A stretch of DNA of 64,000 bases from JAWXBM01 sp034440115. Lineage in GTDB: Bacteria; Pseudomonadota; Gammaproteobacteria; Xanthomonadales; SZUA-36. The stretch lies in NCBI GenBank assembly GCA_034440115.1, contig JAWXBM010000080.1:1-64000 (forward strand). Direction: 5' to 3'. Below, one piece after another: positions 17,516 through 26,846 of the stretch. Made by a program: the position numbers and the translations under genes. The notes under the pieces were generated by a model. It ran no database searches, was not told where the DNA came from, and was given only the letters and a program-made list of their open reading frames with translations. How positions within the stretch are numbered: the stretch's first letter is position 1; each line of letters begins with the position of its first letter.

Positions 17516-18271
17516 TCAGGCATGCAGGCCGCTGTGGATTGCGACAATTCCGCCGGTTAAATCACGAAATCGCACCTGTTCAAAACCCGCTGTGTTCAGC
17601 ATTTCTGCCAGCTCTTCCTGCGGCGGATGTTTGCGTATACTTTCTGCCAGGTAGCGATAGCTGTCAGCATCGTTGGTAATCAGCCGTCCCAGTAGCGGCA
17701 ATACGCCAAAAGAATAGTGTTCGTAAAGTTTGGCTAAATGCTCTTCGCGTACGCGCGAAAACTCCAGAATCAGCGCCCGCCCACCGGGCCGCAGCACGCG
17801 GAACATTTCCCGCAAGGCAGCATTCTGGTCAGTGACATTGCGCAAACCGAAGGCAATGGTAACGGCATCAAAGCTACGATCGGCGAAGGGTAGTTGTTCG
17901 GCGTTGACCAGACCATAGAAAACGTTACCGGCGATGCCATTGTCTTCCATCCGGCTACGACCGATGCGCAACATGTCGGCGTTTATGTCGGTGAGTATGA
18001 CCTGCCCAGTGGAGCCTACGCGTTGGTGCGCCAGCCGGCTGATATCGCCGGTACCACCGGCCAGATCAAGCACACGGTCAGCCTGGCGAATGCCGCTGTT
18101 GGCCATGAAATCGCGCTTCCACAATCGATGCACACCCAGCGACATGAAGTCATTCATGATGTCGTACTTGCGTGCCACGGAAGAAAATACTTGGCCCACC
18201 ATGCCTGTTTTGGCAGTGACGGGTACTTCCTGGTAGCCGAAGTGAGTGGTTGTTGGCCTGGTTTCGCTCAT
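17516..18271 (-). CDS. ubiE: UbiE, ubiquinone/menaquinone C-methyltransferase
   Basis: SAM-dependent methyltransferase of 251 residues that methylates the ring carbon of 2-polyprenyl-6-methoxy-benzoquinol. The ATG at 18271 is chosen since AGGA lies 8-11 bp upstream; an upstream in-frame start at 18343 has no support. Visible motifs are KYDIMNDFMSLGVHRLWKR, the SAM-binding LDLAGGTGDIS (about residue 69), and FGLRNV…FRVLRPGGRALILEFS, all hallmarks of UbiE. First gene of ubiE-ubiJ-ubiB. Confidence 0.96.
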   Translation of the reverse strand: MSETRPTTTHFGYQEVPVTAKTGMVGQVFSSVARKYDIMNDFMSLGVHRLWKRDFMANSGIRQADRVLDLAGGTGDISRLAHQRVGSTGQVILTDINADMLRIGRSRMEDNGIAGNVFYGLVNAEQLPFADRSFDAVTIAFGLRNVTDQNAALREMFRVLRPGGRALILEFSRVREEHLAKLYEHYSFGVLPLLGRLITNDADSYRYLAESIRKHPPQEELAEMLNTAGFEQVRFRDLTGGIVAIHSGLHA

Positions 18272-18493
18272 ATTGCGTCCTGATGAGTCGGTAAATTGCG
18301 TCGCTATTCTCGCGGCGCTTATTGTACCTTGCTGTGCTGCCAATGGCTTGGCCCGAAATCAATGCTCCCGATCAACACCTTGGATCAAAGCCAAAGAACC
18401 AACAAATTGCCAGAGTGGCTAGTGATAGAATCAGCACGCGAAGGCTGCTTAACGATCAGCCCGAAAAATGAATATATGGGGCCCTGAAGGAGT

Positions 18494-19234
18494 ATGAAAC
18501 CCGTGCATAAATTATTCATGACCCTCGGATTGATCATGCTGGTAGGTGCCGGGTTTGCCTGGTACTTCGTCAACGTGCGCATGGACAGCATGATAGAAAG
18601 CCGCCTGGAACGGGCAGCCACCGTTTCGTTGGGTAATCACGTCGAAGTGGGTGGTGTAGAAACGGACCTGCGTAAAGGTACCTTGACGGTGCGCGAGATT
18701 TCCGTGGCCAATCCGCCGGGTTACAAAAATCCTTATGCCATGCGCTTCACTGGTGTTGAGGCTGCGGTGGATTACGACAATCTGGAAATCAAGCGGGTAG
18801 TGCTAGACAGGCCGGAATTCCTCATCGAAGAGCTGGGTGGTACCACCAACATCCAACAGATGCTGGACGCGCTGGAGTCGGGTGGATCGGTGGTGTCTGC
18901 GGCGGATCCATCACAACCCGAACCGGTGATCGTTATCCGTCATTTCCGCATAGACCAGGCCCGGGCAGGCTTTGAATCGGGTTCGCTGGATCGCTACACC
19001 GAGCTGAAGGTGGATGCGATTGAAATGCACGACCTGAAAGGCACGCCCACGGAATTGGCCAACCAGATCGGCAAGGAAGTGTTGGAACAGCTCAAATCCG
19101 ATGCCGCCATGGCTTTGCTGGAAGCCCAGGCGCTCAAAAAAGCAGGTGATTTGGGTGACCAGCTCAGTAATTCCCTGGGCAAGATTTTCGGTGACGACGA
19201 AGCTGCGGAAGAGCCACCCGATTCCGAGGATTGA
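18494..19234 (+). CDS. Membrane-anchored AsmA-like/DUF748-type periplasmic protein
   Basis: Protein of 246 residues with one N-terminal transmembrane anchor (LFMTLGLIMLVGAGFAWYF) and a periplasmic body. The pattern GNHVEVGGVETDLRKGTLTVREISVANPPGY resembles the repeating strands of AsmA-like/DUF748 proteins, which handle lipids at the envelope. The C-terminus is an acidic tail ending EEPPDSED. The ATG follows a strong AAGGAGT site. A rho-independent terminator follows the stop, so the unit is probably monocistronic. The specific role is unknown. Confidence 0.7.
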   Translation: MKPVHKLFMTLGLIMLVGAGFAWYFVNVRMDSMIESRLERAATVSLGNHVEVGGVETDLRKGTLTVREISVANPPGYKNPYAMRFTGVEAAVDYDNLEIKRVVLDRPEFLIEELGGTTNIQQMLDALESGGSVVSAADPSQPEPVIVIRHFRIDQARAGFESGSLDRYTELKVDAIEMHDLKGTPTELANQIGKEVLEQLKSDAAMALLEAQALKKAGDLGDQLSNSLGKIFGDDEAAEEPPDSED

Positions 19235-19261
19235 ATGAGTGGCGGTAATTGGATCTAAATG

Positions 19262-19284
19262 CCCGCCGAACCGGCGGGTTTTTT
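19262..19284 (+). terminator. Rho-independent terminator
   Basis: The stem cccgccg-aac-cggcggg followed by TTTTTT begins 27 bp after the preceding stop codon. It lies between the AsmA-like gene and pldA, which argues against any pldA start upstream of it. Confidence 0.93.
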
Positions 19285-19307
19285 CAGTAAAAGAATGTGC
19301 AAAATTC

Positions 19308-20327
19308 ATGTTAAAGAATTTCTTTTTCCGCAGAGTTACCTTGGCACTGCTACTTGCCGGGCCCTTGTCCGTTTTCGCCGAAAATACCCTGGATCAGGAC
19401 TGTGTCATGCGGTTGGCGGAAGATGCTGATGCCAGTATGACCCTGGCAGAATTGCGGCAGGCATGCCAGGCACTTGCAAGCGAAGAAGTTACGCTGGTGA
19501 TTCAGCAAAAACCCGCCATCGGCACGGTAGAGAAACGCCTGGAGGCAGAGAGCGAATCGTTGCTACTACCTTTCAGCCTGATGACGCACAAGCCCAACTA
19601 TATGCTGGCTGCTGCATACAACACTGAAGGCTGGACGGATCGTGTACTGGAGCAATCAGCACCACAAACCAGCAGTTATGAGGATTATGAAGCCCAGTTC
19701 CAGGTCAGTATCAAAGTGCCCCTGGCCATTGGCCTGTTCAACGACCGGGTCGATTGGTATGCGGCCTACACCAATCGATCGTTCTGGCAGGTATACGATC
19801 ATGTGGATTCTGAGCCTTTCCGTGAAACCAACCATGAGCCGGAAAGCTGGTTGCAATGGAAAAATGACTGGACGGTTTTCGGCTTCAGGAATTCCGTAAA
19901 TGGCATCGGAATCGTGCATCAGTCCAATGGCCAGAGTAGTGATCTGTCCCGCACCTGGAACCGGGTTTACGGCCACTTCGTGTTCGAGAAAGGCGGTTGG
20001 GCAATAACTATCAAGCCATGGATATGGGTATTCAAGAAATACGGTGAAATAGATAATCCTGATATAGACGATTACACGGAGCATGGCGAGTTTCGTGCGG
20101 CCTATGCACATAATGGCCACGTGTTCAGTGGCATGACGCGCAACCAGTTGGAAAGCGGCTTTGATCGCGGGGCGGGGGAGCTGGGCTGGAGTTTCCCGAT
20201 ATTCGGCTATCGCTACCTGAAGGGTTATGTGCAGTATTTCTATGGCTATGGCGAAAGCCTGATTGATTACAACCGCAAGGTAAACCGCATAGGTATTGGT
20301 ATTTCTATCACCGACTGGTTGCAGTAA
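19308..20327 (+). CDS. pldA: Outer membrane phospholipase A1 (PldA/OMPLA)
   Basis: Protein of 339 residues from the ATG at 19308 with a signal peptide (FFRRVTLALLLAGPLSVFA). Outer-membrane beta-barrel enzyme that hydrolyses phospholipids misplaced in the outer leaflet. The catalytic stretch GIGIVHQSNGQS carries the His (about 204) and Ser (about 206) of OMPLA, followed by SRTWNRVY, and NRSFWQVYDH…SEPFRETNHEPES upstream matches the family. Aromatic-rich alternating strands continue to the end. A frame open to 19239 crosses the terminator hairpin and is rejected as start. Confidence 0.93.
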   Translation: MLKNFFFRRVTLALLLAGPLSVFAENTLDQDCVMRLAEDADASMTLAELRQACQALASEEVTLVIQQKPAIGTVEKRLEAESESLLLPFSLMTHKPNYMLAAAYNTEGWTDRVLEQSAPQTSSYEDYEAQFQVSIKVPLAIGLFNDRVDWYAAYTNRSFWQVYDHVDSEPFRETNHEPESWLQWKNDWTVFGFRNSVNGIGIVHQSNGQSSDLSRTWNRVYGHFVFEKGGWAITIKPWIWVFKKYGEIDNPDIDDYTEHGEFRAAYAHNGHVFSGMTRNQLESGFDRGAGELGWSFPIFGYRYLKGYVQYFYGYGESLIDYNRKVNRIGIGISITDWLQ

Positions 20328-20330
20328 GAA

Positions 20331-21224
20331 TTGAGCAAGTTGTCGCGACTTCTGCTGCGCAGAAACTGGCTGTTGGCAATCAGCTTGCTGGTGCTTTTCG
20401 AGCTGCTCTACAGTGAGCAAGTCACTGCGGATGATCAAAGGCTCCGCCTAAACCCCAACAGCATGCACTGGGCTTTCTCGGCCTTTTTTGGCACCGGCTG
20501 GTACGAAGTATCCAATAGTGAGTCGGTATTTATTCTGCGTGCGCCAATGCAACAAACCTGGCGCACATCCTCATTGGTTGAAGGCCAGCGTAGCCTGGGT
20601 ATTGAATTTCATTACCCGGTGACTCTGGGCTTGCATCAATTTGGCAGTTTCAATGATTTTGCCGATGTGGATAACTTCGGCTCGGTCGCCTTCACCCCCG
20701 GCATCGAAGTAGAAATTCCAGTTACTGAGAAATGGTATCTGCGGCCTGTTGTGCACGTAGGCTGGGGCAAGGAAACCAACGGTGGTGACTCGGCGTGGAT
20801 TTACTACTGGGGTATCAAGAGCCGTTTCACGCCCGGCAAAGGCAGCCTGGACTGGAGTGTTCTAAATGCTCTGTATTACGCAGGCTATCATGGCGAATCC
20901 GGAGACAGCGGCAGCCTGACCATGGCCATGGCTGGAGCTGAATTCCGTCATCCGCTGCAAGCGGGGCTCGGAAGCTATGAAGAGCTCCAACTGAATTGGC
21001 ACCTGACCTATTCCTGGCTGTTTGATAAAGCAGAATTTTCCTTGAGAAACGGCTTCAGCCAAACCGTGAATGATCAATGGGAGTTGGGCTTTGCGCTGGC
21101 GCCGCGCGGGCGAAAATTCAGAATCGGCTTCATGTCATTTGAGCAACTGGGCCTGTCCTTTCATACCAGCAGCAGCGGTGACTACCGGGCAGTTTCCATC
21201 AATGTCAGTTCACCATTCTATTAA
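20331..21224 (+). CDS. Predicted outer-membrane beta-barrel protein of unknown function
   Basis: Protein of 297 residues from a TTG 3 bp after the pldA stop, so probably co-transcribed. An N-terminal signal segment (NWLLAISLLVLFELLYSEQVTA) precedes strands with alternating hydrophobic residues and aromatic girdles (VEIPVTEKWYLRPVVHVGWG, SAWIYYWGIKSRF), ending in SPFY with a terminal aromatic, as in outer-membrane barrels. I do not recognise the family. A possible role alongside PldA in the outer membrane is inferred from position only. Confidence 0.7.
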   Translation: MSKLSRLLLRRNWLLAISLLVLFELLYSEQVTADDQRLRLNPNSMHWAFSAFFGTGWYEVSNSESVFILRAPMQQTWRTSSLVEGQRSLGIEFHYPVTLGLHQFGSFNDFADVDNFGSVAFTPGIEVEIPVTEKWYLRPVVHVGWGKETNGGDSAWIYYWGIKSRFTPGKGSLDWSVLNALYYAGYHGESGDSGSLTMAMAGAEFRHPLQAGLGSYEELQLNWHLTYSWLFDKAEFSLRNGFSQTVNDQWELGFALAPRGRKFRIGFMSFEQLGLSFHTSSSGDYRAVSINVSSPFY

Positions 21225-21230
21225 GGCCTG

Positions 21231-22070
21231 CTACGGCTTGATCTGCAACACATCCCCTGCGCGGATCACTTCCCCTGCGCCTCGCAACAGCAGCGTGTTT
21301 TCAGCAAAAGCTGGCGTGCGTTTGCCAGGCATGGGGTTGATGTCGGCCAGAGTTTTAAATGGTTCATGTTGCGGATTCCTGATGGCCGTATGCTGGTCTA
21401 TGGTGGGTACCACGCAGCGTTCACAGGCATCGCGCAGGCTGAATGCATAGCTTTCATTGGTCAGTACTTCCGTTGCCCGTTCGGCAAAAGCTGGCAAACC
21501 TTGCACCACGATATTAGGGCGAAAGCGGTTCATGGGTACCGCCTGATGGCCTCGATGTTGCAGTTCGGTGTTCAGGGCAGTCAGAGATGATTGATTAGCC
21601 AACAAATAGGGTGATCCATCGGCAAAAACAGTCGCGTTTTCTTTGCCAAAACGATCCGCATCGCTGTGTGATCGTTCAAATCCGGCGGCCATACGGACGA
21701 TGCGCAAGGGCTTGTTGCTCTCGGTAGCGGCGGTCAGCCAGACAGCAACCTCATCACCTTCGTCGGTAGTTTCCACCGCGTCACTCCACACCTTGCTGCT
21801 GATGACGGTACCGGCGGGCTTATCAAATGGCAGTAGCATGCTGCCGAAGCCGCTGCGGGCAAGGATTACACCCTTATCGTCCAATTGAGTATCGATCAGC
21901 GCCAGCTCGGCCAGATCTCGCTGGGTAACAAAACGGCCATTGTCACGCACCACCATCCAGCGCCGGTCGTGTTCCAACCCTTGGGTGCTTAAGCGACTTT
22001 GCTGCAGGCTGATGCCGCGCAGGGACTTAACCGGGTAAATGTTCAGCTCAGCAACGGTGATGGTGCTCAT
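21231..22070 (-). CDS. MOSC-domain protein (YcbX-like)
   Basis: Protein of 279 residues with the N-terminal beta-barrel MOSC domain (VAELNIYPVKSLRGIS…LEHDRRWMVV) and the C-terminal MOSC sulfurase domain (NRFRPNIVV, CERCVVPTID). The Cys in RCVVPTID is the expected molybdenum/sulfur site. Such proteins in the YcbX group act with molybdenum cofactor, for example in N-hydroxylated base reduction. It lacks the C-terminal ferredoxin domain of E. coli YcbX. It is 2 bp downstream of the PLP decarboxylase gene on the same strand. Confidence 0.87.
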   Translation of the reverse strand: MSTITVAELNIYPVKSLRGISLQQSRLSTQGLEHDRRWMVVRDNGRFVTQRDLAELALIDTQLDDKGVILARSGFGSMLLPFDKPAGTVISSKVWSDAVETTDEGDEVAVWLTAATESNKPLRIVRMAAGFERSHSDADRFGKENATVFADGSPYLLANQSSLTALNTELQHRGHQAVPMNRFRPNIVVQGLPAFAERATEVLTNESYAFSLRDACERCVVPTIDQHTAIRNPQHEPFKTLADINPMPGKRTPAFAENTLLLRGAGEVIRAGDVLQIKP

Positions 22071-22072
22071 AC

Positions 22073-23563
22073 CTATCCCCTGTCCAGTTGATGGCCAATG
22101 CGCAGGGTTTCACCGACCAGCAATTCAAAATCCTCGAAGCGGCTGCGGTGATTGGCAATGGCCACTCGCAAGCAGTACACACCCTTAAGCGTGGTGTAGG
22201 ACGGCGCTGCTATGCCTTGCTCGTGTAGCTCCGACAGGATATCGCGATTAAGCCGTTCCAGCCGCTCGGCGTTCAAGCCACCAGGATTGAAACGGAAGCA
22301 AACAATATCCAGGCCAATCGGTGCGCACAATTCCAGTTCGGGTTGCTTGGTTATCAATTCTCCGAGGTAATGGGCCTGTTCTACATTGCGCGCCATCATG
22401 CGGCCGAACCGATCGAGGCCGTGCTCCTTGATAGACATCCATACTTTAAGTGCCCGGAACGAACGGGTAAGTTGCAAACCGTAATCGCTGAACCAGAAAG
22501 CACCGGAGGCCAGGCCTTTGGCTTCTACTTCGCGGGCCAGATATTCCGGTGTCAGGCTGAAAGCCTCGCGATGTGCTGGTTCGTGACGCACCAGAACACA
22601 ACCGGCTTCAAAGGGAATATGCATCCATTTGTGCAGATCCAGGGCAATGGAGTCGGCGCGCTCTATGCCTTTGAGTTGATCGCGTACATTGGCGGCCAGT
22701 ACCGCTACAGCGCCGATGGCACCATCCACGTGAAACCAGAGTTTTTCTCGCTGGCAGATATCCGCTAAAGCCTGCAAGTCGTCGATAGCGCCGGTGTTGA
22801 TGGTGCCGGCGGTGCCGATTACGCAGAAGGGAATCGCTCCGGCGGCCCGATCGGTTTTAATTTGCTGCTGCAAGGCTTCGAGATTGATGGTGTAGTCCGC
22901 ATTGACGGCAATAGTACGCAGACCGGCAGAGCCCAGCCCCAGCGTTTCCACGGCTTTTTTGTTGCAACTGTGGATTTCGGTGGAGGCATAAGCCACCAGC
23001 GGGCCGGCCCCAGCGCGCACGCCTTCGTGACGCACATCAAAACCGCTGTTGGTGTTGCGCGCCACGGTAATGCCAATCAGGTTAGCCGCTGATGCACCAC
23101 TGGTAAGTATGCCGCTGGATTCGGCCGGAAAGCCCATCATGTCGCGCAGCCAGCCAATCACTTGCTGCTCTACCAGCGGAGCCACGTGATTGCCACCGCC
23201 GACATTGGGGTTCATCAATGCACCGAAGAATTCACCCAAGGCGCCCAGAATGGTGCCACTGCCCATGTACCAGGCCCAGAAACGTGGGTGAATATTGCCC
23301 ATGGGGTAGGGCAGGATGTCTGCTTTGAACTCGTCGTATACGTTTGCAGCGCTGCTGGGCTGATGTGGCGCGGGGCTTAACAGTCGCTGTTTTACATCGT
23401 TTGGGACGGGCTGCCAAACCGGACGCTGCTCCACGTTCTGCAGATAATCGATGGCATCGTCCATCATGCGATGCGCCAGCACGCGCATTTCATCCCAATT
23501 CTCGGGATCCAGCGTTTCGTAATGATCGTTGTAGGGTTCGGTTTTGAAGGGTAGGTCTTGCAT
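22073..23563 (-). CDS. PLP-dependent decarboxylase (aromatic-L-amino-acid/glutamate decarboxylase family, group II)
   Basis: Protein of 496 residues from the ATG at 23563 (AAGGACTCGAAC upstream). The pyridoxal phosphate Lys is in DLHKWMHIPFE (about residue 312). Other family blocks are SGILTSGASAANLIG, GTAGTINTGAIDD and WFHVDGAIGA. Group II decarboxylases remove the carboxyl of aromatic or acidic amino acids; the substrate cannot be told. An in-frame extension to 23803 would overlap the Fic gene and is rejected. Neighbour on the same strand is the MOSC gene, without clear metabolic link. Confidence 0.87.
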   Translation of the reverse strand: MQDLPFKTEPYNDHYETLDPENWDEMRVLAHRMMDDAIDYLQNVEQRPVWQPVPNDVKQRLLSPAPHQPSSAANVYDEFKADILPYPMGNIHPRFWAWYMGSGTILGALGEFFGALMNPNVGGGNHVAPLVEQQVIGWLRDMMGFPAESSGILTSGASAANLIGITVARNTNSGFDVRHEGVRAGAGPLVAYASTEIHSCNKKAVETLGLGSAGLRTIAVNADYTINLEALQQQIKTDRAAGAIPFCVIGTAGTINTGAIDDLQALADICQREKLWFHVDGAIGAVAVLAANVRDQLKGIERADSIALDLHKWMHIPFEAGCVLVRHEPAHREAFSLTPEYLAREVEAKGLASGAFWFSDYGLQLTRSFRALKVWMSIKEHGLDRFGRMMARNVEQAHYLGELITKQPELELCAPIGLDIVCFRFNPGGLNAERLERLNRDILSELHEQGIAAPSYTTLKGVYCLRVAIANHRSRFEDFELLVGETLRIGHQLDRG

Positions 23564-23642
23564 GTTCGAGTCCTTGAATATCGTGCGCCTATTCAAACAC
23601 GAACGGGGTGCCATCACTAGCCGATTCTTGGCGGCAGCTTTT

Positions 23643-23671
23643 ATGTAGGAGCAAGCTATGCTCGCGCTTGA
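23643..23671 (+). repeat. REP-type palindrome
   Basis: atgtaggagcaagct followed by atgctcgcgctt. It has the same GTAGGAGC head as the elements at 13938, 36011 and 40621, in the divergent space between the PLP decarboxylase and the Fic gene, just outside the restriction-modification island. Confidence 0.7.
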
Positions 23672-23772
23672 CAGGCTTGGTCGGCTGTAGGAAATGAGGT
23701 AAAGGATCCACTTATTAAGGGTAACTATATTGATATTACCTCTTATCGGGCGTACGCTTACCTCTATTAAAA

Positions 23773-24864
23773 GTGGAGCCATGTGTGCACTCTCTCGAAC
23801 CAAACTTTCTGGATTCGTTAAGGTTCAGCGCTGAACAGCTCAAAACCATTCGGGCCATTGGCGATGCCCGCGGGCGGCAGGCACTGTGGTATCAGCAGGT
23901 TCCTGAAGTACTGAAAAATCTCCGGATGGTGGCGCAAATTGAATCCACTGAATCATCCAACCGCATCGAAGGGGTAACCGTCAGCCCGGAACGGCTCGAA
24001 CCTTTGGTGTTGAAACGCACCGACCCCAGAAACCGTTCCGAACAGGAAGTAGCGGGTTATCGCGATGTACTGGGGCTGATTCATGATTCGGCCACCGAGA
24101 TGCAGTTCAGCGCAAACGTAATGCTGCAACTGCATGGCATTTTGTACCGCTATTTGCCGGATGAGGGCGGGCACTGGAAAAGCGCACCCAACGGCATCAT
24201 CGAAAAGCATCCAGATGGCAGCCGGCGAATTCGCTTCAAACCAAGCCCGCCCCAGCTGGTACAGATACAGATCGACAAGCTGTGCAGTAACTTCACAACA
24301 GCCCAAACAGATGGGCGCGAGCCGTTGGTTGTGGTGGCGCTGAGTATTCTGGACTTTCTCTGCATTCACCCCTTCCTGGATGCCAATGGCCGCGTGGGCC
24401 GACTGTTGACCCTGATGCTGCTGTACCAATTCGATTATCAGGTAGGGCGCTACATCAGCCTGGAGCGGGTTATCGAGCAGAGTAAGGAAACTTACTACGA
24501 GGCATTGGAAGCCAGTTCGCAGGACTGGCATGAAGGCCAGCACAATGTCATGCCCTGGCTGAATTATTTCTGGGGCATGTTGTTGCGCGCCTACGGCGAA
24601 TTCCGTGAGCGGCTCGATGCCGTACATCCGCAAGGCCATGGCAGTAAAACCGAACTGGTTCGCCATGCGGTTTTGAAAAGGAAAAAACCTTTCACCTTGT
24701 CGGCCATCGAAGACGAATGCCTGGGCGTGAGCCGCGACATGGTGCGGCACGTGTTACGGCAAATGCGCGAAGAAGGCTTGGTAGAAGTGAATGGACGCGG
24801 GCGGGCAGCGCGTTGGGCCTTGACAGATAACGCAGACATTGGCAACACAGGAACAGAAGAATGA
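23773..24864 (+). CDS. Fic-domain protein with N-terminal inhibitory motif and winged-helix tail
   Basis: Protein of 363 residues starting at a GTG (23773; GTG at 23785 also possible). Fic enzymes add AMP or other groups to Ser/Thr/Tyr of target proteins. The active site HPFLDANGRVGR (about residue 198) matches HxFxDGNGRxxR with Ala for the Gly before Asn. An inhibitory helix SSNRIEG ((S/T)xxxE(G/N), about residues 60-66) lies N-terminal, as in class II Fic proteins. The last about 90 residues (LSAIEDECLGVSRDMVRHVL…GLVEVNGRGRAARW) form a winged helix-turn-helix. Its stop overlaps the start of the type III methyltransferase gene, so the two are coupled. It may regulate the island, by inference. 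Confidence 0.88.
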   Translation: MEPCVHSLEPNFLDSLRFSAEQLKTIRAIGDARGRQALWYQQVPEVLKNLRMVAQIESTESSNRIEGVTVSPERLEPLVLKRTDPRNRSEQEVAGYRDVLGLIHDSATEMQFSANVMLQLHGILYRYLPDEGGHWKSAPNGIIEKHPDGSRRIRFKPSPPQLVQIQIDKLCSNFTTAQTDGREPLVVVALSILDFLCIHPFLDANGRVGRLLTLMLLYQFDYQVGRYISLERVIEQSKETYYEALEASSQDWHEGQHNVMPWLNYFWGMLLRAYGEFRERLDAVHPQGHGSKTELVRHAVLKRKKPFTLSAIEDECLGVSRDMVRHVLRQMREEGLVEVNGRGRAARWALTDNADIGNTGTEE

Positions 24865-24890
24865 GTAAGTCAGGTATGAGCAAGCCAGGC
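24861..24890 (+). repeat. 15-bp duplication at the methyltransferase start
   Basis: atgagtaagtcaggt is followed directly by atgagcaagccaggc, giving MSKSG-MSKPG. The first unit also includes the TGA stop of the Fic gene (24862-24864). Either ATG could start the protein. Confidence 0.88.
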
Positions 24891-26819
24891 AAAAAGCCAA
24901 CAAAAAAGACCGCGACTAAGGCATCAACGCAGGCTGGCGAGATGGACACGCAGTCTGATATCGGGCGGAGCCAGAACCCGGCAGAGCTGAAGCGTCAGGC
25001 GCTGGCTGAATTATTGCCGGAAGCCTTCAGTGAAGGACAGCTGGATATCGAAGCGCTGAAACGCACCTTGGGCGAGGCGGTAAACGACAGTGGTGAGCGT
25101 TACCGGCTGGACTGGGCCGGCAAGAGCGAAGCCTACAAGGTGTTGCAAACCCCCAGCACGGCCACCTTGCGGCCGCAGCGCGAGCATTCGGTTAATTTCG
25201 ACAGCGCACAACATGTGTTTATCGAAGGTGAAAACCTTGAAGTGCTGAAGGTGCTACAGAAAGCCTACTTCGGCAAAGTGAAGTTGATCTATATCGACCC
25301 GCCCTACAACACCGGCAATGATTCATTTATCTACCCCGATCGTTTTCAGGAAAGCAAGGAAGACTACCTCAAACGCATCAACGAACTGGAAGACGACGGC
25401 ACACTGATGCGCGAGGGCTTCTTTCGCAAAAACAGCCGCGAAAACGGCCATTACCATTCCAACTGGCTGAATATGATGTTGCCGCGTTTATACATTGCGC
25501 GGAATTTGCTGCGCGATGATGGGGTGATTTTTATCTCTTGCGATGACAACGAAGTACACAACCTGCGCTGTTTGATGAATGAGGTGTTTGGCGAGGAGAA
25601 TTTTATTGCTTCGGTGATTTGGCAAAAGGTTTTTTCGCCCAAAAACAGCGCCAAATATTTCTCCGAAGATCACGACTATGTCTTGGTGTATACGCGACAT
25701 GCGGAAGTTTGGCGGCCGAGTTTGTTACCGCGAACTGAAGAAATGGAGTCGCGTTATGACAACCCCGACAATGATCCAAGAGGCCCTTGGACATCGGGAG
25801 ATATGTCAGCACGAAACTACTACGGAGAAGGAACTTACTCAATTACGTGTCCGTCGGGCCGGATTATCGATGGACCACCTCCCGGAACGTACTGGCGAGT
25901 TTCCCCGAAAAAATTCAAGACGCTGAATGAAGATAAAAGAATTTGGTGGGGCGATAAAGGGGAAAACACTCCGCGCCTAAAGCGGTTTCTATCCGAAGTT
26001 AAACAAGGCCGGGTTCCCCAAACCCTATGGAAATACAAAGAAGTCGGTCACACTCAGGAAGCCAAAAAAGAACTACTTGCCCTGGTGGATTTCCCCGACT
26101 CGAACGCGGTGTTTGATACACCCAAACCCACACGACTAATCCGCCGCATGTTGCAAATTGGCACAAGCACTGAGGAAGCGGATCTAGTGGTAGACTTTTT
26201 CGCCGGTTCCGGCACCACCATGGAAGCGGTGTTGCGGCAGAATCTCGAAGACGGTGGTAACCGCCGTTGCATCAATGTGCAATTGCCCGAGCCGCTCGAC
26301 GTGGTGCCTTCCGAAATGGATGACATTGCCGACGTGGCACGCATCCGAATAAAAAATGCCATCAGCGCCATGAAGGCGGAAGACGATTTGGCTACTCAAA
26401 TTCCGGCCGATCTCGGGTTCAAGTCTTTTAGCTTGAACCCCTCCAACTTCAAACAATGGCGCGGCGACGGCATCGAATCTGCCGATGAACTGGCCGAACA
26501 GATGAAGATGTTTGTGCAAAGCGAAAAGGATGGCGCCAATACCGAAGACACCCTGTATGAGTTATTGCTGAAGTTTGGCCAGGAACTGACCACACCAATT
26601 GAGCAATTGGAAATCGAAGGCGAAGATGTTTATGCCATTCGCGACCGCAACATGTTGTTTGTACTGAACGGCTTCAATGAGGAAATGATCGAGCCGATGG
26701 TGGCCATCAAACCCCACGAGATTATCGCATTGGATTCCGTGTTCCACGATTCCGACGAACTGAAAACCAACCTCGACCTGCAGTGCCGCGATGCGGGTAT
26801 TCGGCTTACTTGCTTTTAA
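24861..26819 (+). CDS. mod: Type III restriction-modification methyltransferase (Mod)
   Basis: Protein of 652 residues, a site-specific N6-adenine methyltransferase of the beta class. The catalytic DPPYNTGND is near residue 146 and the SAM-binding FFAGSGTT near residue 446, the order expected for type III Mod. The N-terminal 40 residues are Lys/Thr/Ser-rich and low in complexity. The target-recognition domain (about 250-400, between the two motifs) is the variable part. Mod alone methylates and with Res forms the restriction complex. Gene order is fic, mod, DUF3800, res. Coupled to fic by an ATGA overlap. Confidence 0.94.
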   Translation: MSKSGMSKPGKKPTKKTATKASTQAGEMDTQSDIGRSQNPAELKRQALAELLPEAFSEGQLDIEALKRTLGEAVNDSGERYRLDWAGKSEAYKVLQTPSTATLRPQREHSVNFDSAQHVFIEGENLEVLKVLQKAYFGKVKLIYIDPPYNTGNDSFIYPDRFQESKEDYLKRINELEDDGTLMREGFFRKNSRENGHYHSNWLNMMLPRLYIARNLLRDDGVIFISCDDNEVHNLRCLMNEVFGEENFIASVIWQKVFSPKNSAKYFSEDHDYVLVYTRHAEVWRPSLLPRTEEMESRYDNPDNDPRGPWTSGDMSARNYYGEGTYSITCPSGRIIDGPPPGTYWRVSPKKFKTLNEDKRIWWGDKGENTPRLKRFLSEVKQGRVPQTLWKYKEVGHTQEAKKELLALVDFPDSNAVFDTPKPTRLIRRMLQIGTSTEEADLVVDFFAGSGTTMEAVLRQNLEDGGNRRCINVQLPEPLDVVPSEMDDIADVARIRIKNAISAMKAEDDLATQIPADLGFKSFSLNPSNFKQWRGDGIESADELAEQMKMFVQSEKDGANTEDTLYELLLKFGQELTTPIEQLEIEGEDVYAIRDRNMLFVLNGFNEEMIEPMVAIKPHEIIALDSVFHDSDELKTNLDLQCRDAGIRLTCF

Positions 26820-26846
26820 TCAAAGCCCACCGAGGAGCGCGACTTA

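Noticed and set aside
19239..19307. N-terminal extension of pldA
   Set aside because: It would cross a rho-independent terminator; ATG 19308 begins a proper signal peptide.
23564..23803. 80-residue extension of the PLP decarboxylase
   Set aside because: Crosses a REP palindrome and overlaps the divergent Fic start; ATG 23563 has a ribosome site.
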